Origin: Algibacter luteus
Lineage (GTDB): Bacteria > Bacteroidota > Bacteroidia > Flavobacteriales > Flavobacteriaceae
DNA: 64,000 bases
NCBI RefSeq assembly: GCF_900141715.1
Contig: NZ_FQYK01000002.1
Location: 363,495 to 427,494 of the forward strand
Direction: 5' to 3'
In this document: positions 53,601 to 62,570 of the stretch, one piece after another
How the letters are laid out: each line of letters opens with the position of its first letter
Numbering within the stretch: position 1 is the stretch's first letter
Position numbers and translations under genes: made by a program
The notes under the pieces: model-generated
Told to the model about the DNA's origin: nothing
Databases searched by the model: none
The model's input: the letters and a program-made list of their open reading frames with translations, nothing else

Positions 53601-55313
53601 ATGACCAAATTAACTGTAATAGATTTTTTTTGTGGAGCTGGAGGATTTTCTGAAGGTTTCAAACAACAAGATTATCAAATAGTTGCAGGTTTTGATCATT
53701 GGAAGCCAGCTGTTGAAACTTACAATCATAATTTTGGACTAAATTGCAGCCCCAAAAATATTCTTGATTTTGAAAATTCAATTGAGGAAATCGAAAAGAT
53801 TCCGGATACTGACATAATACTTGGAAGCCCTCCTTGTGTAAGTTTTTCAAGTTCAAATAAATCTGGAAAAGCAGATAAATCTCTTGGAGTAAAACTTACA
53901 GAAACATTTTTAAGAATCGTTGCAGTAAAAAAACATAAGCCAAACTCTACCCTTAAAGCTTGGTTCATGGAAAATGTTGTAAACTCCAAACGCTATCTTC
54001 AAACTGAGTACACTTTTAAAGACTTGGGCTTGACGAATTGGGCCAATTCTCACAAGATTAGTCCTAATAAAATTGCAATTAATTTATATCAAAACACAAC
54101 AATTGTAAATTCTGCTGATTACGGATCTATACAAGCTCGAAAAAGAGTTGTTTCTGGTGAAATTATAAAAAAGAAAAAACTTATAATTCCAAAAAAAACT
54201 CACAAGAGTTCTAAGGATAAAGGTAGTTTACCTATTTATCGATCTATAAGAGAAATTAAAGAAAATTTTCCAAATCCATTCGAGCAAAAATCAACAAAAC
54301 AGATTAGTGATATAAATTACAATATTTCTATACCCAAAAATGAAATAACTGATCATTTCTATGATACTGGAATATATGAAGTTGAATGGAAATTTTCTAA
54401 ATTTTGGAAACAGAATCATCCTTATATGGGGAGAATGTCATTCCCAGAAAACAATAATAATCCAAGCCGAACAATTACGGCAACAAAAATCGCGAATTCA
54501 AGAGAATCTATAATATATAAATCTGAGATAAGAAGAAAAGGTAATGGCGAGTATAGATTGCCAACAGTCAGAGAGGCAGCTCTTATTATGGGCTTCCCAA
54601 TTACTTATCAATTTTTAGGTAGTGAAAACACAAAATGGAGATTAGTGGGTAATGCAGTATGCTGTCCAGTCAGCAGAGCTTTAGCTAAAACTGTTATTGA
54701 AACTCTGAAATTAGATAAACCTAAAGAATTAGTTGTAGGTACAATACCTAATCTTGAAGGTGTGAAGAATTTGAACAATTATAAAAGAAAGAAATTTGAT
54801 AAGCCGCCTGTTAAGAAAAAAGGGGCGAGATTTAGGAGACACCCAATAAAAGACGGAAATCTTACTGTAACACTATCTAACTATGATATTGATCAAAATA
54901 GTAAAACTAAAAACAAGTGGTTTACTTCTATTCAATATGGTTCTGGGGAAGGCTTTCCGATACAAAAAGTAAAGGATGGATATTTTGAAGAAATAGAAGA
55001 GTTAATTACGAAATTTAAAAGTGGTAAAAAGTTTTTAAATATAATCAATAACGGCTTCACTGAAAAAATTGGAACTAAAAATCAACTTCAAGAAATGTAT
55101 GAAAAGCAAGTTTCAATTAATAATTTAGAACAACCAACCGAACTAGTGGATCAAATTCAAGAAATATTAGACAAAGTAAAATGTCCTGATATACTTTTTG
55201 AACAAAACGGAACAGTTGTTTTTACCGAAAAGAATAAAGTCCCTTTAAAACAACTTTTCTCATTATACGCTATAAATAAAATATCTTCCATTGCCAATCA
55301 GAAATATACATGA
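53601..55313 (+). CDS. DNA (cytosine-5) methyltransferase with a long C-terminal extension
   Basis: A 570-residue enzyme started at 53601 (MTKLTVIDFFCGAGGFSEGF); a 53547 start would add 18 residues. Motif I VIDFFCGAGG, motif IV GSPPCVSFSS with catalytic Cys (Val replaces the usual Gln), motif VI FMENV, motif VIII QARKRVV and motif X LVGNAVCCPVSRALA are in order. Between VIII and IX lies the target recognition region with PSRTITATK. About 175 residues follow motif X, an unusual tail of unknown fold. It overlaps the ParB-like gene by 4 bases (ATGA). Likely the modification enzyme of the operon. Confidence 0.92.
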   Translation: MTKLTVIDFFCGAGGFSEGFKQQDYQIVAGFDHWKPAVETYNHNFGLNCSPKNILDFENSIEEIEKIPDTDIILGSPPCVSFSSSNKSGKADKSLGVKLTETFLRIVAVKKHKPNSTLKAWFMENVVNSKRYLQTEYTFKDLGLTNWANSHKISPNKIAINLYQNTTIVNSADYGSIQARKRVVSGEIIKKKKLIIPKKTHKSSKDKGSLPIYRSIREIKENFPNPFEQKSTKQISDINYNISIPKNEITDHFYDTGIYEVEWKFSKFWKQNHPYMGRMSFPENNNNPSRTITATKIANSRESIIYKSEIRRKGNGEYRLPTVREAALIMGFPITYQFLGSENTKWRLVGNAVCCPVSRALAKTVIETLKLDKPKELVVGTIPNLEGVKNLNNYKRKKFDKPPVKKKGARFRRHPIKDGNLTVTLSNYDIDQNSKTKNKWFTSIQYGSGEGFPIQKVKDGYFEEIEELITKFKSGKKFLNIINNGFTEKIGTKNQLQEMYEKQVSINNLEQPTELVDQIQEILDKVKCPDILFEQNGTVVFTEKNKVPLKQLFSLYAINKISSIANQKYT

Positions 55314-56728
55314 ATAAAGAAGTTAGAAAAGAAAAAATACAAGAAGTAATAAACAGTTGTAAAGACAGAACAGATTTATTGAACCACGAAATAATGTGGG
55401 AAGGAAGCTTAAAAACTGAAAAAGTTTATAATATTCCTCTTCCTTATCTTATTTACAATAAATACAATGGTAGAATTCTTAGTAGAACTAAATCCTTAGA
55501 AAAACAAAATCAAATTATTGATTTAGAAACAGAAGAAGGAAGAAATTTAATCGAAAAACTCCTTTGGGAATCTAAAATTGATCGGAACAAAAAAACATTA
55601 CAAAGTTTACGTGATTTCAAACAACAAAAGGTTGGTATTATAACCAAAGATGGAGTTATTATAGATGGTAATCGAAGAGCAATGCTCTTAAACAAAATTG
55701 ATCGACTAGGTACTTTTAAAGCCATAGTACTTCCTGTAACTTTAGAAGAAAACCCAATTGAAATAGAGAGGTTGGAAACAACTTATCAAATGGGTGAAGA
55801 TGAAAAATTAGGTTACAACCCTATCGAAAAATACCTAAAAGCAAAACAAATATTTGATAAACTAACACCTAAAATTACGGAAACGGAAGCCATAAAAAGC
55901 ATTTCCGATTGGATGGGTGAAAAAGAAAGTGAGGTAAAAAAGTATCTTGATACTATGGCTATTATGGATGAATATCTTGAATATTTGGAATATGATGGTA
56001 TTTACACACAACTTGATAGTAGAGAAGATCAATTTTTATTCTTAACAAAATGGTTAAATAATTTTTACGGAGAGTCAAGCAAGAGAGCATTCGATGGATA
56101 TTCAGACAGTGATGTTGATGACTTAAAATCTATAGCTTTTGACTATTTACGATTTAGGAATGAGTATGATGGTAAAGAATTTCGAAATTTAGCCGAAGGA
56201 AATCGAGATAAACATTTCTTTGGAGACAAAGAGATTTGGTCAAGTTTTAGTTCTAAACACCATGAAATAATTCAAAAAATACCTGAAGAACCACAAATTG
56301 ATTTCAATTCTAAAAATCTTGAAAAACATTTAAACTCTAGAGACAAGTTATTCTTTGATAGTTCAAAGTTTGAAAATGATACAAGTGCGTTTATAGAAAA
56401 CTTAAACGATCATAAATATAATATTGGTTATAATAAAGCTGCAGATGCTCCTGGTAAGTTAATAAAACGTGCTTCTCAAACCTTTGATGCTATTAGAACA
56501 GGCCATACTGCTTTTTCAGAACCTGAAATTCAAGATATGGTTAAAGAATTTGGAGATAAAGTATTCCATTCCTTAAACCAAAAATCACCTTTAAGAGTTT
56601 TATCTCATATTATTGAATTAATGGAGGCAATAGATATTGATAAAATTCCTGAAAATGAAGTCGAAGATGTTAAAAACAAAGCGAAACGAATTTCAAGTAT
56701 TGGATATGAAATTAAGAGAAGTTTATAA
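55310..56728 (+). CDS. ParB-like domain protein in the methyltransferase operon
   Basis: A 472-residue protein. Residues about 38-130 resemble a ParB/Srx fold: IPLPYLIYNKYNGRILSR, then GVIIDGNRRAMLLNK (119-123 DGNRR, the nucleotide or nuclease box). The rest is mostly helical, with no motif I know. ParB-like proteins in defence loci act as CTP- or ATP-linked switches or nucleases. Its start overlaps the methyltransferase stop, and its stop overlaps the helicase start (TAATG). Confidence 0.75.
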   Translation: MNKEVRKEKIQEVINSCKDRTDLLNHEIMWEGSLKTEKVYNIPLPYLIYNKYNGRILSRTKSLEKQNQIIDLETEEGRNLIEKLLWESKIDRNKKTLQSLRDFKQQKVGIITKDGVIIDGNRRAMLLNKIDRLGTFKAIVLPVTLEENPIEIERLETTYQMGEDEKLGYNPIEKYLKAKQIFDKLTPKITETEAIKSISDWMGEKESEVKKYLDTMAIMDEYLEYLEYDGIYTQLDSREDQFLFLTKWLNNFYGESSKRAFDGYSDSDVDDLKSIAFDYLRFRNEYDGKEFRNLAEGNRDKHFFGDKEIWSSFSSKHHEIIQKIPEEPQIDFNSKNLEKHLNSRDKLFFDSSKFENDTSAFIENLNDHKYNIGYNKAADAPGKLIKRASQTFDAIRTGHTAFSEPEIQDMVKEFGDKVFHSLNQKSPLRVLSHIIELMEAIDIDKIPENEVEDVKNKAKRISSIGYEIKRSL

Positions 56729-58710
56729 TGACTGCTTTCACAATTGACATAAATAATGAAATTAGTTCTTTTACCATTTCAGGTAACATTAATCAAATTG
56801 TCAAAAACAAAAGATTTCTTTTAACTTTAAAACGTTTAGGTTTTGGTATTAATAATGATACAATTTCAATTCCCTACGAAACAAAAACTCAAATAAAAAT
56901 TCTTGATGAAATTCGTAACCTATTTGCGAAATTTGGTTTAGATTATTCATTATCTGAAAACATTGAAGCTGAATTAAAATCTTACCATAAGGAAGAAGAA
57001 AATTTCGAGTTGTTCACTGAAAACGCGAGAGCAATTAGAAACAATGAATTTAAGGGAAATGATAAACTAGTTAAGCAATTTGATGATTTTCAAAGTGTTT
57101 TAAAAATAAAAATGGATAGAGAGCTCTATAAGCTACAACTACTTTCTGCTTTTCACATGGCTTTCGCTCAAAACTCGTGTAATTTTGCTGTTCCTGGAGC
57201 AGGAAAAACCTCTATTGTTTATGGAGCTTATGCTTATTTAAAAAATTTGCCGAAAGAAGATTCTAAGCACGTTGATAAACTTATGATTATTGGACCTCTT
57301 TCCTCATTTGCTCCCTGGGAAAATGAATATTTTGAATGTTTTAGAGTTGAAGCTAAGTCTTTCAGAATGTCAGGTGACCCAAATGTTTCTATTGAAAAAA
57401 AACTAGAACACCTATATTCGCCAAATGCACCTGAATTATCATTAATTTTTCACGGAGGAGTAGATCGATTTCAAACTGACATTATAGACTTTTTGAAAAG
57501 AAATAAAACGATGGTTGTTGTTGACGAAGCTCACAGAATCAAAAACCCTGAAGGCGTTTGGGGAAGAAGTGTTACTGATATTTCTAAAGAAGCAGTCTCA
57601 AGAGTTATACTTACTGGGACACCAGTGCCAAATGGATATCAAGATATTTTTAATCTATATAAATTTATTTATCCATTCAAATTCAAAGAAATATTAAAGT
57701 TCCATTATCACAACCTAGAAGATATGACTTCTAACAGTTCATTAGATTCTAATCGTGTAAAAGAATTAAAGGAAAATATTTCTCCATATTTTATACGAAT
57801 TAAGAAAGATGATTTGAATCTTCCACCAATAGAAGAAACTTATGTTCAAATTGAAATGGCTCCTTATCAAAGAGAAATTTATAACTTTATAGAATCTCAA
57901 TATATCGAACATTTTAAAGAGGATAGTTCAGCAACAGTAAAAGATATATTAAACAAAGCAAAGTTAATTAGGCTAAGACAAGCGGCAACCAATCCTTCAC
58001 TCCTTTCCAAAACACTAAAGGACTCATTAGAGAACAACGAATTAACAGGAGAGTTTGATCCTAATGCAATTTTCACAACGGATACTGATGAATTTATAAA
58101 TGACTCTGAATTTTTTAATAAAATAACAAATTACTATAACCTTGAAGTTCCGAGAAAATTTAATACAATCTTACACACTTTACAAAATGATATTTTTGCT
58201 GAAAATGGAAAAGTTATTATCTGGACTATATTTATTCAAAATGCTCTTGAATTACAAGAGTATTTAAAGACTAACAATATTGATTCTAAACTTCTTATCG
58301 GTCAAATTCCACAAGAAGAAAGGGAAATAACTATAAAAGCATTTAACGACCCAAAAAATAATGAATTTAGTGTAGTTATTGCAAACCCGTTTTCTGTTGC
58401 AGAGTCTATTTCACTTCACAAAGGCTGTCATAATGCAATTTACCTTGAAAGAGATTACAATTGTTCTAATTTCTTGCAATCTAAAGATCGAATCCATAGG
58501 GTTGGATTGGACGATAATCAAATTACGAAATATTATTATTTCGTTTCGACCAATTCCATTGATGAAGTCATAAATTCAAGACTTCATTTGAAAATCCAAC
58601 GAATGGAAGAAATAATAAATGATGACATTCCATTATTTAGACAAATTGACAATAATGACGAAACTGATATAATTAAAGAATTAATTGCTAATTATGCTCA
58701 AAGAACTTAG
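56728..58710 (+). CDS. SNF2-type DEAD-like helicase
   Basis: A 660-residue helicase of superfamily 2. A 130-residue N-terminal part precedes the core: Walker A VPGAGKT (K160), IIGPLSSFAPWENE, DEAH box VVDEAHRIKNP (266-269), LTGTPVPNGYQDIFNLYKF, and motif V/VI AESISLHKGCHNAIYLERDY plus QSKDRIHRVGL. These are typical of the SNF2 family and close to helicases in restriction and DISARM-like loci. It would move along DNA to bring the nuclease into play. Overlaps its neighbours at both ends. Confidence 0.92.
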   Translation: MTAFTIDINNEISSFTISGNINQIVKNKRFLLTLKRLGFGINNDTISIPYETKTQIKILDEIRNLFAKFGLDYSLSENIEAELKSYHKEEENFELFTENARAIRNNEFKGNDKLVKQFDDFQSVLKIKMDRELYKLQLLSAFHMAFAQNSCNFAVPGAGKTSIVYGAYAYLKNLPKEDSKHVDKLMIIGPLSSFAPWENEYFECFRVEAKSFRMSGDPNVSIEKKLEHLYSPNAPELSLIFHGGVDRFQTDIIDFLKRNKTMVVVDEAHRIKNPEGVWGRSVTDISKEAVSRVILTGTPVPNGYQDIFNLYKFIYPFKFKEILKFHYHNLEDMTSNSSLDSNRVKELKENISPYFIRIKKDDLNLPPIEETYVQIEMAPYQREIYNFIESQYIEHFKEDSSATVKDILNKAKLIRLRQAATNPSLLSKTLKDSLENNELTGEFDPNAIFTTDTDEFINDSEFFNKITNYYNLEVPRKFNTILHTLQNDIFAENGKVIIWTIFIQNALELQEYLKTNNIDSKLLIGQIPQEEREITIKAFNDPKNNEFSVVIANPFSVAESISLHKGCHNAIYLERDYNCSNFLQSKDRIHRVGLDDNQITKYYYFVSTNSIDEVINSRLHLKIQRMEEIINDDIPLFRQIDNNDETDIIKELIANYAQRT

Positions 58711-59674
58711 ACATTATAGCAATTTTGGGACTCCAAATTATTTCTTTGAATTACTTACCACTCTAAAAAACAAACAAAACGTAAGTTATTTAAGAAGTGA
58801 TATTGAAAAGTTATTTTATAACAAAATCATTGATGGTAGAAGTGTGTTTGATGGTTGTTTAGAATTAGCACTAAAAATAGATATACTTCAAACTTCAGAT
58901 AATATTGTCACTATAAATGAAGGGATATCAAATTCTTTAAATAGTGTTAACCAAATGATAGACAAATTTAACGAGTTTCTATTCCTGGCGTTAAAAAAGG
59001 ATGAAGAATTTCATAAAATATTTTGCTCCGAACATTTATCTCACGATATAATTTACAAATCACTTCAAATTAACAATGCGGCTTTTGGACTAAAACACTC
59101 AAATTTAAAACAATTATTAATTGATTTTAGAACAATAATGAATCATCCTACTCCTGAGATTAATTATTTTATTATTAATACTCGATACAAAAAACTATTT
59201 GACAAAACTGTTTTACCAGAAATAAAAAAGAGAAAAATTGGGATTGAAGAGTTTCGAAAATCTATGGAACTTCAACAAATTTATGGAGAAGAAGCTGAAA
59301 GATTTGTTATGGATTACGAAACAAAAAGACTTAATAATAAGAAAGAGATAGATTGGGTTGCTGAATATATAGTTAATGAAGGCTATGATGTTGCTTCTTA
59401 TGATAATGAAAACGACGATATCCCAAATAGATTCATAGAAGTAAAATCTTATGATGGTGATACTCCTTATTTCTTTTGGTCAAGAAACGAATATCTTACA
59501 GCAAAAAGAAAGCAACAAGAATATTGGATATATCTTGTAAATCGAAAAGAAATGAACAATAAAAACTATGAACCAATAATGAAACAGAATCCATACGAAT
59601 CAATATTAAAAGATGATATTTGGGAGAAACTAGTTGATAAATATAAAATTGAATTAATAAATGTCAACCCTTAA
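58694..59674 (+). CDS. DUF3883 nuclease-like protein
   Basis: A 326-residue protein started at the ATG at 58694; an upstream TTG at 58685 gives three more residues. The C-terminal part is DUF3883, with GEEAERFVMDYE, GYDVASYD and RFIEVKSYDG: the Glu and the Asp/Glu-x-Lys pattern (E249, K251) fit a PD-(D/E)XK nuclease. N-terminal 190 residues are helical with no known domain. It overlaps the helicase by 17 bases. Probably the cutting subunit. Confidence 0.85.
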   Translation: MLKELRHYSNFGTPNYFFELLTTLKNKQNVSYLRSDIEKLFYNKIIDGRSVFDGCLELALKIDILQTSDNIVTINEGISNSLNSVNQMIDKFNEFLFLALKKDEEFHKIFCSEHLSHDIIYKSLQINNAAFGLKHSNLKQLLIDFRTIMNHPTPEINYFIINTRYKKLFDKTVLPEIKKRKIGIEEFRKSMELQQIYGEEAERFVMDYETKRLNNKKEIDWVAEYIVNEGYDVASYDNENDDIPNRFIEVKSYDGDTPYFFWSRNEYLTAKRKQQEYWIYLVNRKEMNNKNYEPIMKQNPYESILKDDIWEKLVDKYKIELINVNP

Positions 59675-59874
59675 AACCATACACATTCGCAATTCGCGCC
59701 AGTCAACGCTGCAACCAAAAATTGCAAAAGGGTATTACTTTATCAGTAAAATAAACTAACTTCGTTCTACGTCGGATATAAAACATTAAAACGTTTTCAT
59801 TTCCGCCTTAGTTGTAAACAATTAAAACAAAACCAAATTAAACAATATAAACCCCAATTTATTAATAAATTTTT
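59675..59874. other. 200-base gap between the defence-like operon and the PLD gene
   Basis: Contains a small hairpin TGCAA-CCAAAAA-TTGCA (59710-59726), the AACTTCGTT segment at 59758-59766 that is shared with the region before unit A (28111), and the left repeat of unit B (59811-59823). Nothing else recognisable. Confidence 0.5.
59811..59823. repeat. Left boundary repeat of cassette-like unit B
   Basis: GTTGTAAACA is the exact reverse complement of 60617-60626; with the flanks, GTTGT-AAAC-AATT against AACT-GTTT-ACAAC, 12 of 13 match. The frame is the same as in unit A but the middle four bases differ. Confidence 0.7.
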
Positions 59875-60612
59875 ATGGCAAAATATTTAAGAACTTCAAG
59901 TATAACTGCAGAATTAGAAAACTTAATCAGAGATGCAAGAAAGGAACTTTACATCATAAGCCCTTATCTAAAACTTTCTGACAATATGAAAGAATTATTA
60001 AATGACAAAGAAAGAGAAAAAGTAGATGTTAGAATCATTTTTGGAAAACAGGAACTTGCACCAACGGAAATGAGCTACTTGGAAAAGTTAAAATATGTAA
60101 GATTATATTTCTCTAAAAATCTTCACGCAAAATGTTACTTGAACGAAAACAAAATGATTATTGCATCAATGAACCTCTATGAATTTTCACAACAACATAA
60201 CCGAGAAATGGGAATTTTAATTGACACCGCAAATGAGGAAGATAAAGAAGTTTATGAAGATGCGTCAAGTGACATAGAATCAATAATGCACAATAGTGAG
60301 GACTTTTCATATATACAAGCACCACAAAAAACCATAATTGAAGAAAATAAAACCGATAATTCTAATGGCAAAAGCAAAGTGCAAAATTATTCAAATTCAA
60401 AATTATTGACCACTAAAGAATTATCTCAAAAGACAGGATTGAGTAGCCGAAAAGTTAATTCTTGGTTTGTGGACAATAAATTCATGTACAAGAAGGATGA
60501 TGACTGGTATGCTACAAAAAAAGGAAATGAAATGGGAGCAAAACAAATGGAAGGCTCTTATGGAAAGTTTATTCTTTGGCCAGAAGAATTGGCAACTGAA
60601 ATAAAAGAATAA
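59875..60612 (+). CDS. Phospholipase D-like protein with C-terminal helix-turn-helix
   Basis: A 245-residue protein with one HKD motif: H84-x-K86 in LHAKCYLNENK, Ser98 and Asn100 in ASMN, and Glu111 in NREMGIL. A single HKD implies a dimer as in Nuc-type nucleases. A low-complexity linker (about 150-175) leads to a helix-turn-helix (TTKELSQKTGLSSRKVN). It is likely a nuclease with DNA binding. It sits in cassette-like unit B and is not in the operon before it (200-base gap). Confidence 0.85.
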   Translation: MAKYLRTSSITAELENLIRDARKELYIISPYLKLSDNMKELLNDKEREKVDVRIIFGKQELAPTEMSYLEKLKYVRLYFSKNLHAKCYLNENKMIIASMNLYEFSQQHNREMGILIDTANEEDKEVYEDASSDIESIMHNSEDFSYIQAPQKTIIEENKTDNSNGKSKVQNYSNSKLLTTKELSQKTGLSSRKVNSWFVDNKFMYKKDDDWYATKKGNEMGAKQMEGSYGKFILWPEELATEIKE

Positions 60613-60891
60613 AAACTGTTTACAACACCGGCTATAGTTCATTGCTTCCGACTTTCCTCTCGGAAAGTCCTCGCAAATTTGCTATCTTCAGTTTAGGGCG
60701 GAAAATCCTCGCGGATTTTCACGCAACGAAACCATAGTCAAACGCGTTAAACGAACAAAATACGCATAGCACAAACTACCGCCCCTGTCAAAATGACACC
60801 GCAACCCATCCAAACTTTCCGTAAAACCCATTGGCATATTTTTTGAAAATATACAGTTGTTAACGATTGTGTCATTTTAAAATATAAACCA
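60613..60891. other. Gap holding the hairpin end of unit B
   Basis: Holds the right boundary of unit B (60617-60756) followed by a short AT-rich leader to the next gene. No open frame with a plausible start on either strand. Confidence 0.5.
60617..60756 (+). repeat. Right boundary of cassette-like unit B: inverted repeat, long hairpins, CGTTAAACGAAC end
   Basis: TGTTTACAAC (60617-60626) is followed by ACCG, an outer pairing CTATAGTT (60632-60639) with AACCATAG (60729-60736, 7 of 8), inner hairpins GACTTTCC-TCTC-GGAAAGTC (60650-60669) and GAAAATCCTCGCGGATTTTC (60701-60720), and it ends in CGTTAAACGAAC (60745-60756). Order and end match unit A. Confidence 0.65.
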
Positions 60892-61377
60892 ATGAAAACA
60901 GTGTATCTTATACCGTTATTTTGTTTGTTATGTTTTAATTGTTCAGGACAAGACAAACAAAAAAGCGAAGCCCAAGCGCTTAAACCCGACGCTAATATTA
61001 CCGTAAATAAAGAGTACGACGAGCATGGTAACCTTACCCGTTATGATTCTATTTACTCTTACAGTTACTCCTCTAACGGTAAGCTAAACGACAGTTTAAA
61101 ACTGCAATTTCAGCAGCATTTTAACAACCATAACTTTTTTAACGATTCGTTTTTTGATGACTTTTTCGGAAAAGATTCGATTTCTGGAGGCGGTTTTTAT
61201 CCCGATAATTTCTTTCAGAAAGGGTTTATGAACCACAACCAACACCTCCAACACATGATGAAGCGTATGGATTCTATTCAAAACCTATTTTTCAATAATT
61301 TTGATAGACCCATCATTCCTGCAGAACCCGAAAAGGTAAAACCCGAAACCAAAAAAACGGAGTTCAAGCAAATTTAG
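60892..61377 (+). CDS. Small lipoprotein of unknown function
   Basis: A 161-residue protein with a lipobox (LLCFNC). The body is rich in Phe, Asn and Asp (for example NHNFFNDSFFDDFFG) and has no cysteine after the lipobox, so it is probably a surface or periplasmic protein. No family recognised. It begins 135 bases after the end of unit B. Confidence 0.75.
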   Translation: MKTVYLIPLFCLLCFNCSGQDKQKSEAQALKPDANITVNKEYDEHGNLTRYDSIYSYSYSSNGKLNDSLKLQFQQHFNNHNFFNDSFFDDFFGKDSISGGGFYPDNFFQKGFMNHNQHLQHMMKRMDSIQNLFFNNFDRPIIPAEPEKVKPETKKTEFKQI

Positions 61378-61488
61378 TTGGCTACCAATATTAAACAAGC
61401 TGGTGTGAAAGGGTATGAAACCGTGTTTAACTGCGTATGACAGCCTTAAACTTAAGACCATAGCTCTGGTGGTTTTGAGACTTAAAAT

Positions 61489-62556
61489 TTAGTTGAGCGT
61501 TAGTTCCCATAGCTCGACAGTCTCAGCAGAACGCCAGGGCTGTTGTCTTTTGGTTTTATCAGAAGCTGCTTTTACAGATTTTTTGTGATAGTTTGCCAAT
61601 TGAAATCGCCCACCTTCCGCCAGTTCCTTAACTATAGGATGTGACGTGGTGAGACCCGAAATTTGCGCCAAATTTGAAAACAATAGCACCAACTTACCGT
61701 TGGGTAAAAGACGTTTTTGGGCTTCTACAAAAAATTCAGGAAATAGCTTGTCATTGTAATACATGGCTTCATCTATGTTATTTATAACCTGAGATGTTGG
61801 CAACCAAGGCGGGTTGAATACAATCAATTCGGTTTGATGTTCCCACTTGCCAAAAAATGCTGCGAAATCCAGTTCTATTTTTCTCGACAGTTTCGTGTCT
61901 TCGATAAACGATGTTAATCCAACAATAGCATTTGGATTGGTATCGGTTCCGAAAACCTTTTGAAAACCGTGTTTCAACATTTGAAAAGCCAATACACCAG
62001 AGCCAATACCAAGGTCGATGGCATTTTTTTTAGGGCCTTCATAACGTGACAACCATTGGTCGAAAAGTACCAAATGATCAAACCGCGTTGGAAAATACGT
62101 GCCGTAATATGGATGTATTTTATTGCGCAATACGGGAATAACAATGCCATTTTTGTACCATTGCCACGAACTGTTAAGCCCTTGTATTTGAACAAAAGAC
62201 AGTAAAAAATTGGGCGTTTCTGAATACAACTTTTTTAACCAACCAATAGATGGTGCTTTTTTTACGGTTAATTGATGGTCTGTAATTTGAATTAAAATAA
62301 GCTTTGATAATTTGTGAAATTCTGACCGATACGCACGCTGTTCTTGAAAAGTAGTGTGAGCCCGTTTGCTTTTAAGATGTACCGCTATAGCCTTAAGCAG
62401 CAACAAACCGTTACTGTAAAACTCTGAAATTAATAAGGGTTTGCCTGCCTCTAAAGTTTTTATGGCTTGCTTAACATTGGTACTGCCGTTAAACACGCGC
62501 AAAGGTTGTTTAAAAACAAAGGGAACGGGTTTGTTAACTTCAATATCTAATTTCAT
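61489..62556 (-). CDS. PrmC/HemK-like methyltransferase
   Basis: A 355-residue protein started at 62556 (MKLDIEVNKPVPFVF). The SAM motif is AIDLGIGSGVLAFQML and the catalytic NPPW motif (FNPPWLP) is that of enzymes that methylate glutamine or adenine nitrogen. A domain of about 160 residues precedes it. The target is unknown; release-factor methyltransferase PrmC itself is shorter. A frame from 62598 would add 14 residues that come from repeat copy 5, so it is rejected. Confidence 0.85.
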   Translation of the reverse strand: MKLDIEVNKPVPFVFKQPLRVFNGSTNVKQAIKTLEAGKPLLISEFYSNGLLLLKAIAVHLKSKRAHTTFQEQRAYRSEFHKLSKLILIQITDHQLTVKKAPSIGWLKKLYSETPNFLLSFVQIQGLNSSWQWYKNGIVIPVLRNKIHPYYGTYFPTRFDHLVLFDQWLSRYEGPKKNAIDLGIGSGVLAFQMLKHGFQKVFGTDTNPNAIVGLTSFIEDTKLSRKIELDFAAFFGKWEHQTELIVFNPPWLPTSQVINNIDEAMYYNDKLFPEFFVEAQKRLLPNGKLVLLFSNLAQISGLTTSHPIVKELAEGGRFQLANYHKKSVKAASDKTKRQQPWRSAETVELWELTLN

Positions 62557-62570
62557 AGTTTCTTTGTATT

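Noticed and set aside
53601-60612. Assigning the methyltransferase-helicase-PLD set to DISARM
   Set aside because: DISARM needs DrmA and DrmB (DUF1998) proteins; none is present, and a ParB-like and a DUF3883 protein are present instead. The PLD gene is outside the overlapping operon.
28162-60756. Calling the cassette-like units an integron
   Set aside because: No integrase gene is present, the units are 31 kb apart rather than in an array, and the left repeat GTTGTNN does not fit the GTTRRRY core. Only the CGTTAAACGAAC end resembles an attC site.
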